64,000 bases of DNA from JAJEFO01 sp965209045 (GTDB lineage Bacteria; Pseudomonadota; Alphaproteobacteria; Rhodobacterales; Rhodobacteraceae), in contig CBDBPW010000002.1 in assembly GCA_965209045.1 (NCBI GenBank), positions 806,001 through 870,000 of the forward strand. The letters are read 5' to 3'. Numbering within the stretch: the first letter of the stretch is position 1; each line of letters starts with the position of its first letter. Of this stretch, positions 42,217 to 50,528 are shown one piece after another. Position numbers and translations under genes: made by a program. The notes below the pieces were generated by a model that worked only from the letters and a program-made list of their open reading frames with translations, ran no database searches and had not been told where the DNA came from.

Positions 42217-43527
42217 ATGAAACGCAAGATCAGCATTCTTGCCGCCGTGGCCACCCTGGGCACGGCCCAGGCTGCGACGGCACAGACGGAGGTCGAATTC
42301 TGGCATGCCTTCACCGGCCGGCTGGGAGAGCTCGTGGCCGAGCAGGTAGACACCTTCAACGCCTCGCAGTCCGACTACATGGTCGTGGCCAGTCACAAGG
42401 GCAACTACTCGGAAACGCTGAACGCCGGCATCGCGGCGTTCCGCGCAGGCGAACAGCCCGACATACTCATGGTCTTCGAGGTCGGCACCGCCACGATGAT
42501 GGCCGCCAAGGGCGCGGTGAGGCCGGTCCACGAAGTGATGGCAACTGCGGGCGCCGACTTCGACCAGTCGAAGTACATCGGTTCGGTCAAGGGCTACTAT
42601 ACCTCGCCAGACGGCAACATGCTGTCGCTGCCGTTCAACTCGTCAACGCCGGTTCTCTGGGTCAACCGAGACAAGCTGAGCGAGGCCGGCATCGATCCAG
42701 ACATCGATCTTTCGACCTGGGAGAAGGTCGGCGCCGTTCTGGATGACCTGAAGGCGGCCGGCGTCGACTGCCCGTTGACCACCGCATGGCAGAGCTGGGT
42801 TCACCTGGAGAACTTTTCGGCCTATCACGACACGCCCTTCGCCACGAAGGAAAACGGCTTCGCCGGAACCGACACCGAACTGGCCTTCAATGGCCTCGCG
42901 CAGGTGACCCATATCGGTGCGATGGGCGACTGGGCCAGGGACGGAAAGTTCATCTATGCGGGTCGTCGCAACGAAGGCGGCGCGAACTTCCGCGCCGGCG
43001 AATGCGCGTTCTTCACCGAGTCGTCCGCCGGATATGCGGGCATCAAGTCCGAAGCCGAATTCGACTTTGAGGTGCGTCCGCTGCCGTACTGGGAAGCACT
43101 CGTCAGCGAGCCCCAGAACACCATCATCGGTGGCGCGTCGCTTTGGGTGATGGAAGGTCAGAGTGACGACGAGTACAAGGGCGTCGCTGCGTATCTGAAC
43201 TTCCTCTCCAGCCCGGAGATCCAGGCCAAGTGGCATCAGGATACCGGCTATCTGCCGATTACGGCCGAGGCGGGGGAACTGACGAAGAGCCAGGGCTTCT
43301 ACGAAGCCAACCCCGGCACCGACGTGGCGGTCATGCAGATGACGGCCAAGGAGCCGACGGGGAACTCGAAGGGCCTTCGGTTGGGATCGTTCGACCAGAT
43401 CCGCGGCATCATCGACGAGGAGCTGGAAGCCGTGTGGTCTGGCGACAAGGATGCGCAGGCGGCGCTCGACAGCGCTGTGGAGCGTGGCAACGTGCTCCTG
43501 CGCCGGTTCGAGCAGGCGACCCGCTAG
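42217..43527 (+). CDS. ugpB: sn-Glycerol-3-phosphate ABC transporter binding protein
   Basis: This 436-residue periplasmic protein has a signal peptide (1-22, ending ATA). It has the UgpB-type start EVEFWHAFTGRLGE, and conserved NSSTPVLWVN, FTESSAGYAG and WVMEGQ segments that line the glycerol-phosphate pocket. It is the first gene of a ugpBAEC set placed 100 bases after the HAD phosphatase gene on the same strand. Glycerophosphodiesters may also be bound. Ribosome site GGGAGAG lies 6 bases before the start. Confidence 0.92.
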   Translation: MKRKISILAAVATLGTAQAATAQTEVEFWHAFTGRLGELVAEQVDTFNASQSDYMVVASHKGNYSETLNAGIAAFRAGEQPDILMVFEVGTATMMAAKGAVRPVHEVMATAGADFDQSKYIGSVKGYYTSPDGNMLSLPFNSSTPVLWVNRDKLSEAGIDPDIDLSTWEKVGAVLDDLKAAGVDCPLTTAWQSWVHLENFSAYHDTPFATKENGFAGTDTELAFNGLAQVTHIGAMGDWARDGKFIYAGRRNEGGANFRAGECAFFTESSAGYAGIKSEAEFDFEVRPLPYWEALVSEPQNTIIGGASLWVMEGQSDDEYKGVAAYLNFLSSPEIQAKWHQDTGYLPITAEAGELTKSQGFYEANPGTDVAVMQMTAKEPTGNSKGLRLGSFDQIRGIIDEELEAVWSGDKDAQAALDSAVERGNVLLRRFEQATR

Positions 43528-43536
43528 CGGGCAGAA

Positions 43537-43567
43537 AGGCTGCCCCGAGCCCTTTTCGGGGCAGCCT
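43537..43567 (+). terminator. Intercistronic hairpin after ugpB
   Basis: A perfect 12-bp stem (AGGCTGCCCCGA, 43537-43548, with 43556-43567) and a 7-base loop lie 9 bases after the ugpB stop and 11 bases before ugpA. There is no T tract after it. It probably limits read-through or protects the ugpB 3' end, giving more binding protein than permease. Confidence 0.7.
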
Positions 43568-43578
43568 GTCAAGAGGCC

Positions 43579-44460
43579 ATGGAAAAGCGCGTCAAGTTCA
43601 AGGGAATCTGGCTGCCGATCCTGCTGGTTTTGCCGCAGATCCTGATCACGGCCGTCTTCTTTTTCTACCCGGCAGGGCAGGCAATTTGGCAGTCACTCTT
43701 CATCCCCGACCCGTTCGGGCTGTCCATGCACTGGGTCGGGCTGGGGAATTTCGAGTTCCTTCTGTCCGACCGTTACTACCGTGCCTCGTTCGTCACGACC
43801 GCGGTCTTCTCGATCCTCGTGACCGTCGTGTCGATGGGCGTGGCGCTCTACCTGGCAGTGCTGGCGGACCGCCTTGTCAGGGGGTCCGGCACGTACCGAA
43901 CGCTTCTCATATGGCCCTACGCCGTCGCGCCGGCAGTCGCCGGGGTGCTTTGGCTGTTCATGTTCAACACGCGTGTTGGCGTGGTGACGTGGTATCTCGG
44001 CTTGCTGGGGTACGACTGGAACCACGTTCTGAACGAAGGCGAGGCGATGGGTCTTGTCGTCGTTGCCAGTGCCTGGGGACGGATCAGCTACAACTTCCTC
44101 TTCTTCCTCGCCGGGCTTCAGGCGATCCCGCGCTCGGTGATCGAGGCCGCCGCAATTGACGGCGCACATTTCTGGATGCGCTTTCGAACGATCGTCTTCC
44201 CGCTTCTTTCTCCCACGACCTTCTTCCTCCTGGTCGTGAACATCATCTACTCCTTCTTCGAGACATTCGGGGTGATCCACACGATCACGTCCGGCGGGCC
44301 ACAGCAGGCCACGACGATCCTCGTGTACAAGGTCTACGCCGACGGATTCGTCGGACAGGACCTCGGCTCGTCCGCCGCGCAATCCGTGATTCTCCTGGCA
44401 ATCGTCTCGCTTCTGACGGTTATCCAGTTCAAGTACATCGAACGCAGGGTGCACTATTGA
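43579..44460 (+). CDS. ugpA: sn-Glycerol-3-phosphate ABC transporter permease UgpA
   Basis: This 293-residue inner-membrane permease has six predicted helices. Its EAA loop, EAAAIDGAHFWMRFRTIVFP, contacts UgpC. The length is normal. The stop codon overlaps the start of ugpE by one base. It forms the heterodimeric channel with UgpE. Confidence 0.92.
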   Translation: MEKRVKFKGIWLPILLVLPQILITAVFFFYPAGQAIWQSLFIPDPFGLSMHWVGLGNFEFLLSDRYYRASFVTTAVFSILVTVVSMGVALYLAVLADRLVRGSGTYRTLLIWPYAVAPAVAGVLWLFMFNTRVGVVTWYLGLLGYDWNHVLNEGEAMGLVVVASAWGRISYNFLFFLAGLQAIPRSVIEAAAIDGAHFWMRFRTIVFPLLSPTTFFLLVVNIIYSFFETFGVIHTITSGGPQQATTILVYKVYADGFVGQDLGSSAAQSVILLAIVSLLTVIQFKYIERRVHY

Positions 44461-45314
44461 TGGCAGAGCGGAGCGGCATGGTGGAAAGGCGCGGTGCGGG
44501 GCTTTGGCTGACGCACCTTGGCCTCATCGTGGGCATCGCCTTCATATTCTTCCCGATTTGGCTGGCCTTTGTCGCTTCGACCGTGGAACAGCAGGACATC
44601 GTCCGTCCGCCGATGCCGCTTCTGCCCGGCGATCAGTTCTTCTCGAACTACGCCCGCGCCCTGACCTCGGGCGTCAACGCGCCCGTGTCGACCATGCTGC
44701 TGAACTCGTTGATCATGGCGGTCGGGATTGCACTTGGAAAGATCGCCATCAGCCTGCTTTCCGCCTTCGCCATCGTCTACTTCCGCTTTCCGGGGCGGCG
44801 GCTCTTCTTCTGGCTGATCTTCCTGACGCTGATGCTGCCCGTCGAAGTCAGGATCGTGCCGACCTACGAGGTCATCGCGAACTTTGGAATGCTGAACAGC
44901 TACCAGGGCCTGATCCTGCCGCTGATCGCGTCCGCCACCGCCACGTTCCTGTTCCGCCAATTCTTCATGACCGTGCCGGACGAACTGGCCGAGGCGGCGC
45001 GCGTCGACGGAGCGAAACCGATGCGGTTCTTCTTCGACATTCTCCTGCCGATGAGCCGCACGAACGTCGCCGCACTTTTCGTGATACTCTTCATCTACGG
45101 CTGGAACCAGTACCTCTGGCCGCTTCTCATCACCACCGATCCCGAAATGAACACGATCGTCATGGGCATCAAGCAGATGTTCCCGTCAGGAGACGACATC
45201 GCGGATTGGCCGGTGATCATGGCAACATCCCTTCTCGCCATGGTGCCGCCCGTGCTGGTGGTCGTGGGGATGCAGAGACTCTTCATCCGCGGGCTTGTGG
45301 AAAGCGAGAAGTAG
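44460..45314 (+). CDS. ugpE: sn-Glycerol-3-phosphate ABC transporter permease UgpE
   Basis: This 284-residue permease starts at ATG 44460, sharing one base with the ugpA stop (TGATG). The EAA loop reads EAARVDGAKPMRFFFDILLP. The C-terminal segment ends LVESEK, typical of UgpE. It is followed by ugpC after 4 bases. Its predicted topology is six helices in the inner membrane. Confidence 0.93.
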   Translation: MAERSGMVERRGAGLWLTHLGLIVGIAFIFFPIWLAFVASTVEQQDIVRPPMPLLPGDQFFSNYARALTSGVNAPVSTMLLNSLIMAVGIALGKIAISLLSAFAIVYFRFPGRRLFFWLIFLTLMLPVEVRIVPTYEVIANFGMLNSYQGLILPLIASATATFLFRQFFMTVPDELAEAARVDGAKPMRFFFDILLPMSRTNVAALFVILFIYGWNQYLWPLLITTDPEMNTIVMGIKQMFPSGDDIADWPVIMATSLLAMVPPVLVVVGMQRLFIRGLVESEK

Positions 45315-45318
45315 GAAC

Positions 45319-46317
45319 ATGGCAACTCTCACACTCGACAACGTGAAGAAGTCCTTCGGCAAGACGGACGTCATTCATGGCATATCGATCGATGTTGCAG
45401 ACGGGGAATTCATCGTCATCGTCGGGCCGTCGGGCTGCGGCAAGTCCACGCTTCTCAGAATGGTGGCCGGGCTTGAGACAGTCACGAGCGGCGACGTCCA
45501 GATCGGAGGGAATCGGGTCAATGACCAGGAACCCATGGACCGTGACATTGCCATGGTTTTCCAGAACTACGCGCTCTATCCGCACATGTCGGTCTTCGAC
45601 AACATGGCCTATGGACTCAAGATCGCGAAGACGCCGCGCGCCGACATCGAAGAGCGCGTGGCGCAGGCGGCAAGGCTCCTGCAACTTGAGACGTATCTTC
45701 AGCGCAAGCCCCGCGAGCTGTCCGGCGGCCAGCGCCAGCGCGTGGCCATGGGGCGCGCCATCGTGCGCAAGCCCGCAGTCTTCCTGTTCGACGAGCCGCT
45801 GTCGAATCTTGACGCCAAGCTTCGCGTGCAGATGCGACTGGAAATCAAGGCGCTTCAACGCGAACTGGGCGTCACGGCACTGTACGTCACGCATGACCAG
45901 GTCGAGGCCATGACAATGGCCGACCGCATGGTCGTGATGAACGGCGGCATGGCAGACCAGATAGGCGCGCCCCTGGAGGTCTACGCCAATCCAGCAACCG
46001 AATTCGTTGCCGGCTTCATCGGATCGCCGCCCACCAACTTCCTCTCGGCAGAAGTCATGGGACAATCAGGCGACGTCAAGATCGGTGTCAGGCCCGAGCA
46101 CACTCGGCTCTCCGAAAGCGGCAACCTGAAGGCCCGCACTGTCTACTCCGAAGCGCTCGGCGCGGAGACGCTCGTGCACCTGAAATGCGCTGACGGCACG
46201 CAGGTCACCGTTCGACAGGACGCCGCGTCGACGATTCCGCAGGAAGGCGCCGAGGTCGGGCTGGAATGGGAGCCTGCAGACGAGATGAGATTCGATTCTT
46301 TGGGCAGGCGTTGCTGA
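45319..46317 (+). CDS. ugpC: sn-Glycerol-3-phosphate ABC transporter ATPase UgpC
   Basis: This 332-residue MalK/UgpC-type ATPase starts at ATG 45319; the open frame begins at 45295 inside ugpE. It has Walker A GPSGCGKST, signature LSGGQRQR, Walker B FLFDEP and the switch region YVTHDQVEA. A C-terminal TOBE domain carries the VRPEH motif. The protein is about 20-30 residues shorter than typical UgpC in the regulatory domain. No ugpQ phosphodiesterase follows, so glycerophosphodiester hydrolysis would need another gene. Confidence 0.93.
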   Translation: MATLTLDNVKKSFGKTDVIHGISIDVADGEFIVIVGPSGCGKSTLLRMVAGLETVTSGDVQIGGNRVNDQEPMDRDIAMVFQNYALYPHMSVFDNMAYGLKIAKTPRADIEERVAQAARLLQLETYLQRKPRELSGGQRQRVAMGRAIVRKPAVFLFDEPLSNLDAKLRVQMRLEIKALQRELGVTALYVTHDQVEAMTMADRMVVMNGGMADQIGAPLEVYANPATEFVAGFIGSPPTNFLSAEVMGQSGDVKIGVRPEHTRLSESGNLKARTVYSEALGAETLVHLKCADGTQVTVRQDAASTIPQEGAEVGLEWEPADEMRFDSLGRRC

Positions 46318-46404
46318 CAGGGTCCGCGCAATCCATGGTCGTTGCCAAAATCCCTTTCGTTGATAAACCTGAGGCAAGCAGGTCAGCGGAAGGGGAGGGC
46401 GACG

Positions 46405-48018
46405 ATGACTGCATACGAAGGCGAGGAACTGGCGCGCCGGCCTGCAAATTTCCAGCCGCTGTCGCCGGTGTCGATGCTCAAGCGAACGACCCAGGTCTAT
46501 CCTGGCCGCACCGCCCAGATCCACGGGCGCATCCGGCGCAACTGGGCGGAGGTCGGCGAGCGATGCCGCCGCCTCGCGTCAGCGCTCAAGGGACGAGGCG
46601 TCGAAAAGGGCGACACGGTGGCGGTTCTCGCGCCCAACATTCCCGAGGCATTTGAATGCGCCTTCGCGGTGCCCATGCTGGGCGCGGTCCTGAACGCCAA
46701 CAACACGCGCCTGGACGCAGCCACGATCGCATACATCCTGGAGCACGGAGAGGCGCAAGCGCTCCTTGTGGACACGGAACTGTCGGGAATGGCCGCGACC
46801 GCCTTGGCGAAATGCGGTCGCGACATCCTCGTCGTCGACATCGAGGACTGCGAAGGTCCGGGCGGCGAGAGAATCGGGTCGGCCACTTACGACGAGCTTC
46901 TGGACGGGGGCGACCCGACCTTCGAATTCGGCCTGCCCGACGATGAATGGGACGCGATTGCACTGAACTACACTTCCGGGACGACGGGACGGCCGAAGGG
47001 CGTAGTCTATTCGCACCGTGGAGCGTTCACCAACGCCCTCAACAACGTCATCACCTGGTCAATTCCCCGGCACCCCGTGTATCTCTGGACACTTCCGCTC
47101 TTTCACTGCAACGGCTGGTGCTTTCCTTGGACGATCACGCTGCTCGGCGGGACAAACGTGTTCCTGCGGACGCCGCGCGCCGGCCCGATTTTCGACGCGT
47201 TTGCCGATCACGGGGTGACACATCTCTGCGGTGCGCCGATCGTCATGTCACTCATCGCCGGGGCAGAAGCCGACGAGCGTCGCGATTTCTCGCAGAGGAT
47301 CGAGATGATGACGGCCGCGGCGCCACCGCCCGCGAGCGTGATCGAATCCATCGAGGCGCTTGGAATCAACATCACCCATGTCTACGGCCTGACCGAAACC
47401 TACGGTCCCGCCGTGGTCTGCGCATGGCAGAAGGAATGGGACGACCTTTCGGCGGAGGAGCGTGCACGGCGCAAGGCGCTTCAAGGCGTGGCAGGCGAAC
47501 TGGAGGAGGACGTGACGGTTCTCGACCCGGACACGGGAGAGGCCGTCCCGTGGGACGGAAAGACAAGCGGCGAAATCGTCTTCAGGGGCAACATCGTCAT
47601 GAAAGGCTACCTCAAGCAGGAGGAAACGACGTACAAGGCCTTCAAGGACGGATGGTTCTGGTCGGGAGACATCGCGGTGCGGCATCCGGACGGCTACATC
47701 GAGATCCGCGACCGCGCAAAGGACATCATCATTTCCGGCGGCGAGAACATCAGCTCGATCGAGGTCGAAAGCGCGCTCCACACCCATCCGGCCGTGGCGC
47801 TTGCCGCTGTCGTGGCCATGCCGGACGAGAAGTGGGGCGAAGTCCCCTGCGCCTTCGTCGAACTGGCCGAGGGCGCCCGCGCCACCGAGGACGAGCTTCT
47901 CGAACACGCACGCGCCGGGCTGGCCGGGTTCCAGCGCCCCAAGAGGATCGTCTTCGGCGAGCTTCCCAAGACGTCGACGGGCAAGATCCTCAAGACCGAG
48001 CTTCGGAAGCTCATCTGA
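46405..48018 (+). CDS. AMP-forming acyl-CoA synthetase
   Basis: This 537-residue member of the ANL superfamily starts at ATG 46405 behind an AGGGGAGGG site; the open frame extends to 46342. The P-loop motif YTSGTTGRPKG, the VYGLTETYGP stretch, the hinge region near GWFWSGDIAVRHPDGYIEI and the catalytic lysine in KTSTGKILKTELR are all present. It activates a carboxylic acid with ATP and CoA. Similar proteins include medium-chain acyl-CoA ligases and DmdB, the 3-methylmercaptopropionate ligase of DMSP degradation; the substrate cannot be decided. It stands apart from the Ugp operon by 87 bases. Confidence 0.85.
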   Translation: MTAYEGEELARRPANFQPLSPVSMLKRTTQVYPGRTAQIHGRIRRNWAEVGERCRRLASALKGRGVEKGDTVAVLAPNIPEAFECAFAVPMLGAVLNANNTRLDAATIAYILEHGEAQALLVDTELSGMAATALAKCGRDILVVDIEDCEGPGGERIGSATYDELLDGGDPTFEFGLPDDEWDAIALNYTSGTTGRPKGVVYSHRGAFTNALNNVITWSIPRHPVYLWTLPLFHCNGWCFPWTITLLGGTNVFLRTPRAGPIFDAFADHGVTHLCGAPIVMSLIAGAEADERRDFSQRIEMMTAAAPPPASVIESIEALGINITHVYGLTETYGPAVVCAWQKEWDDLSAEERARRKALQGVAGELEEDVTVLDPDTGEAVPWDGKTSGEIVFRGNIVMKGYLKQEETTYKAFKDGWFWSGDIAVRHPDGYIEIRDRAKDIIISGGENISSIEVESALHTHPAVALAAVVAMPDEKWGEVPCAFVELAEGARATEDELLEHARAGLAGFQRPKRIVFGELPKTSTGKILKTELRKLI

Positions 48019-48036
48019 GCCAGGGAGCGATCTGCC

Positions 48037-48717
48037 GTGACACTTGGCAAGGTCCAGTCCGAAACCGGCGTGACGCTTGTTGGAGCCGGCTGCCCGCGTG
48101 CCTCGGACATCGCGGCATCAATGGCGCTTGCGCCGCACCTGGTGGCTGCGGACGGCGGCGCGAATTCCTGCATCGCCTCCGGCGTCGAGCCACGCACCGT
48201 AATCGGCGACCTCGATTCGATCACTGACGAGACACGCGGCGCCCTGCCGAAAGCCAGGATCATCGAATATGCCGACCAGGACATCACGGACTTCGAGAAG
48301 TGCCTCCGCCTGATCGACGCGCCCTTCGTGATCGCCACCGGCTTCACCGACGGCCGGCTCGATCACACGCTCGCCGTGTTTTCCGTTCTCGCTCGCCGCA
48401 TCGGCCCGCCCACGCTTGTGCTGGGCGGCGAAGACGTTGCCTTTGCCGCGCCCCGTCAGGTGGTTCTAGACCTTCCCGGCGGCACGCGGTTCTCGCTCTT
48501 CCCGATGGCGCCGCTCAAGGGCAGCTCGACAGGACTTCGTTGGCCAATCGACGGATTGACGCTCGATCCCCTGGGTCGGCTTGGCACGTCCAACCAGGCG
48601 TCCGGACGGGTTGAACTCGCCTTTGACAGCCCGGGATGCATTACGTTGATTCCGAGGGCACACGTCTCCTTGGCAGTCGCTGCGCTGACCGGCTCAGCGC
48701 ATGCTCCCGATAGATGA
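48037..48717 (+). CDS. thiN: Thiamine diphosphokinase
   Basis: This 226-residue protein starts at GTG 48037 with AGGGAG about 10 bases upstream. It carries the TPK motifs ADGGAN, IGDLDSI, DQDITDFEKC and GFTDGRLDH, which bind ATP/Mg2+ and thiamine. The reaction is thiamine + ATP to thiamine diphosphate + AMP. The last 25 codons run into the 3' end of the convergent DMT transporter gene (77-bp overlap). Confidence 0.9.
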   Translation: MTLGKVQSETGVTLVGAGCPRASDIAASMALAPHLVAADGGANSCIASGVEPRTVIGDLDSITDETRGALPKARIIEYADQDITDFEKCLRLIDAPFVIATGFTDGRLDHTLAVFSVLARRIGPPTLVLGGEDVAFAAPRQVVLDLPGGTRFSLFPMAPLKGSSTGLRWPIDGLTLDPLGRLGTSNQASGRVELAFDSPGCITLIPRAHVSLAVAALTGSAHAPDR

Positions 48718-49576
48718 CGTAGAGGCCCGACGCGACCGTCACGAGGATGCCGGCCAGCGCCAGGCCGTTCGGAAAGTCCTTGAAGATCAGCCAGCCTAGC
48801 AGGGCCGCGATCGGGATTTCCAGGTACTGCATCGGCGCCAGGGTCGCGGACGGCGCAAAACGCAGGGACCAGGTCATCATGAGATGCGCGCAGGTCCCGA
48901 GAAGCCCCATTGCGGCCAGAAGCCACATCGAGACCGGATCAGGCATTGCAAGCGCGAAGCCGGGAACGTCATGGGGTGCCAGCAGGGCCAGGAGAGGAAC
49001 CAGCAACGCGCAGGCGATCACGCCCGAGACCGCCTGCAGGGAAACGGCATCCACCTCTTTCGCCAGCCGCCGCGTCGCGAGTATGAAGAACGCAAAGTCG
49101 ATCGCCACGGCCACAGGCAGCAGCGCAGGCCACCCGACCTCCGCGAAGCTGGGCTGCATGACCATCAAGGTGCCGGCAAAGCCGATGCAGCAGGCAACCA
49201 GCCGGCGGGTGCCAACGTTCTCACCCAGGACGAAGCGGCCGAGAACAAGCACGATGAACGGCATGACGAAGGCAATGGCCACGGCATCGGCGAGCGGCAG
49301 GTACCTGAGCGACAGGAACATCAGGCCGATCCCCAGCACGTGCAGGATTGACCGGCCCGTGATCAACCGCAGTCTCCCAAGCGCCGGCGCGAGGGAGATT
49401 CCCGCGAACACGACAACGGGAACGAGCACCATGGCCTGAACCGCCATTCGGACCGTCACCAGGAGGGCCACGTCAACGTGCTCGCCCAGCAACTTGGCAA
49501 TGGCGTCCCCCATTGGCACCATCATGCAGAATCCCAGCATGAGAAGGACGCCGATCACTGGCTCATCGCGTGTCAT
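48641..49576 (-). CDS. DMT superfamily (EamA) transporter
   Basis: This 311-residue membrane protein has ten predicted helices made of two EamA repeats, the drug/metabolite transporter layout. The family includes amino-acid and metabolite exporters and S-adenosylmethionine carriers; the substrate is unknown. Its C-terminal tail after the last helix is short and basic (SRSAQRLPRRRVPSEST) and is encoded inside the overlap with thiN. No obvious ribosome binding site or operon partner was seen. Confidence 0.87.
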   Translation of the reverse strand: MTRDEPVIGVLLMLGFCMMVPMGDAIAKLLGEHVDVALLVTVRMAVQAMVLVPVVVFAGISLAPALGRLRLITGRSILHVLGIGLMFLSLRYLPLADAVAIAFVMPFIVLVLGRFVLGENVGTRRLVACCIGFAGTLMVMQPSFAEVGWPALLPVAVAIDFAFFILATRRLAKEVDAVSLQAVSGVIACALLVPLLALLAPHDVPGFALAMPDPVSMWLLAAMGLLGTCAHLMMTWSLRFAPSATLAPMQYLEIPIAALLGWLIFKDFPNGLALAGILVTVASGLYVIYREHALSRSAQRLPRRRVPSEST

Positions 49577-49881
49577 GGGCGGAACCTATCCGCGCAACGC
49601 GAATGTGCAACGGCTCGTTGGATGCAAAGCGGATCCAGGGCGCAAGGAGCGAAGGACATCAAGCTCGATTGGTCGAACGAACCGGCGGACGATCGGATTG
49701 GCATCGCGCCCGCCGCATGGCAGCCTCCGTGGATCGGAACCTGCTCCGGCATGGGCGTCATTTGATTTCGGACAATGCAAACCATTGTTGCCCGTGGTAT
49801 CGTGAGAGCGAACAAGGGACGGGCAGAGCTCATTCGCCCCGGTGGGACTTGCCGACGACCGTTCCTTAAGGGAGGCTGGAA
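49577..49881. other. Intergenic gap between divergent genes
   Basis: About 305 bases upstream of both the DMT transporter and the flavodoxin-like gene. It should hold their promoters. No gene or convincing promoter pair was recognised. The right end provides the AAGGGAGG ribosome site of the next gene. Confidence 0.35.
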
Positions 49882-50412
49882 ATGACAGTATTTGTTGCGT
49901 TTGCCACGGTCGAGGGCCAGACCGAAAAGATTGCGAGTTTCGTGTCCGATGAAATCCGGGCCATGGGTCGGGACGTGTCGGTCCTGGACGTTGACCAAAC
50001 CGCCTCTGCGGACTTCAACGGCGTCGAACATGTCGTGCTGGCCGCTTCCGTTCATGAGCGGCGGCACCCTCGAAGTTTCGAGGCATTCATCACCGCCAGC
50101 AAGGAGGAGCTCAAGGCTCGCCGGACGATGCTGCTTTCGGTAAGCCTGAGTGCGGCTTTCCCAGAAGGCATGGCGGAAGCGGAGGACTACGTTGTCGAAA
50201 TGAACATGCGAACCGAGCTCTCGCCTGACGTCACCCTCCTGGTGGCGGGTGCAGTGCAAGAGGGGGCCTACGACTATTACTCCCAGCAGGTCTTGAAGCA
50301 GGTGGTCCTTAAGGACCGCGAGTTCGATCCAGCAGAGCTCAGCGAGCACGAGTTTACGGACTGGGAAGCCATTAGGTCCGGGCTGCGCGCATTCCTCAAC
50401 GGAGATTCATAG
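49882..50412 (+). CDS. Flavodoxin-like protein, HemG/protoporphyrinogen-oxidase type
   Basis: This 176-residue protein has the flavodoxin-5 fold of HemG. The N-terminal FMN phosphate loop reads FATVEGQTEKIA (6-17), and the VLAASVHERRHPRSFEAFI segment matches HemG-type proteins. HemG oxidises protoporphyrinogen IX with menaquinone in gammaproteobacteria, whereas most alphaproteobacteria use HemJ. A different flavin-dependent role is therefore possible. An AAGGGAGG site precedes the start by 9 bases. It converges on nrdJ and is not in an operon. Confidence 0.75.
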   Translation: MTVFVAFATVEGQTEKIASFVSDEIRAMGRDVSVLDVDQTASADFNGVEHVVLAASVHERRHPRSFEAFITASKEELKARRTMLLSVSLSAAFPEGMAEAEDYVVEMNMRTELSPDVTLLVAGAVQEGAYDYYSQQVLKQVVLKDREFDPAELSEHEFTDWEAIRSGLRAFLNGDS

Positions 50413-50528
50413 GCCCGGTCACATCCTGGCGACCCCTGTTGCGCGACGTCCCGGCTTCGCGACGAGGCGCAACGTGCACACGTGTCGAAACGCAGCGCCG
50501 CAGCGCAGGTCAGGGAACCTTGCCCCGC

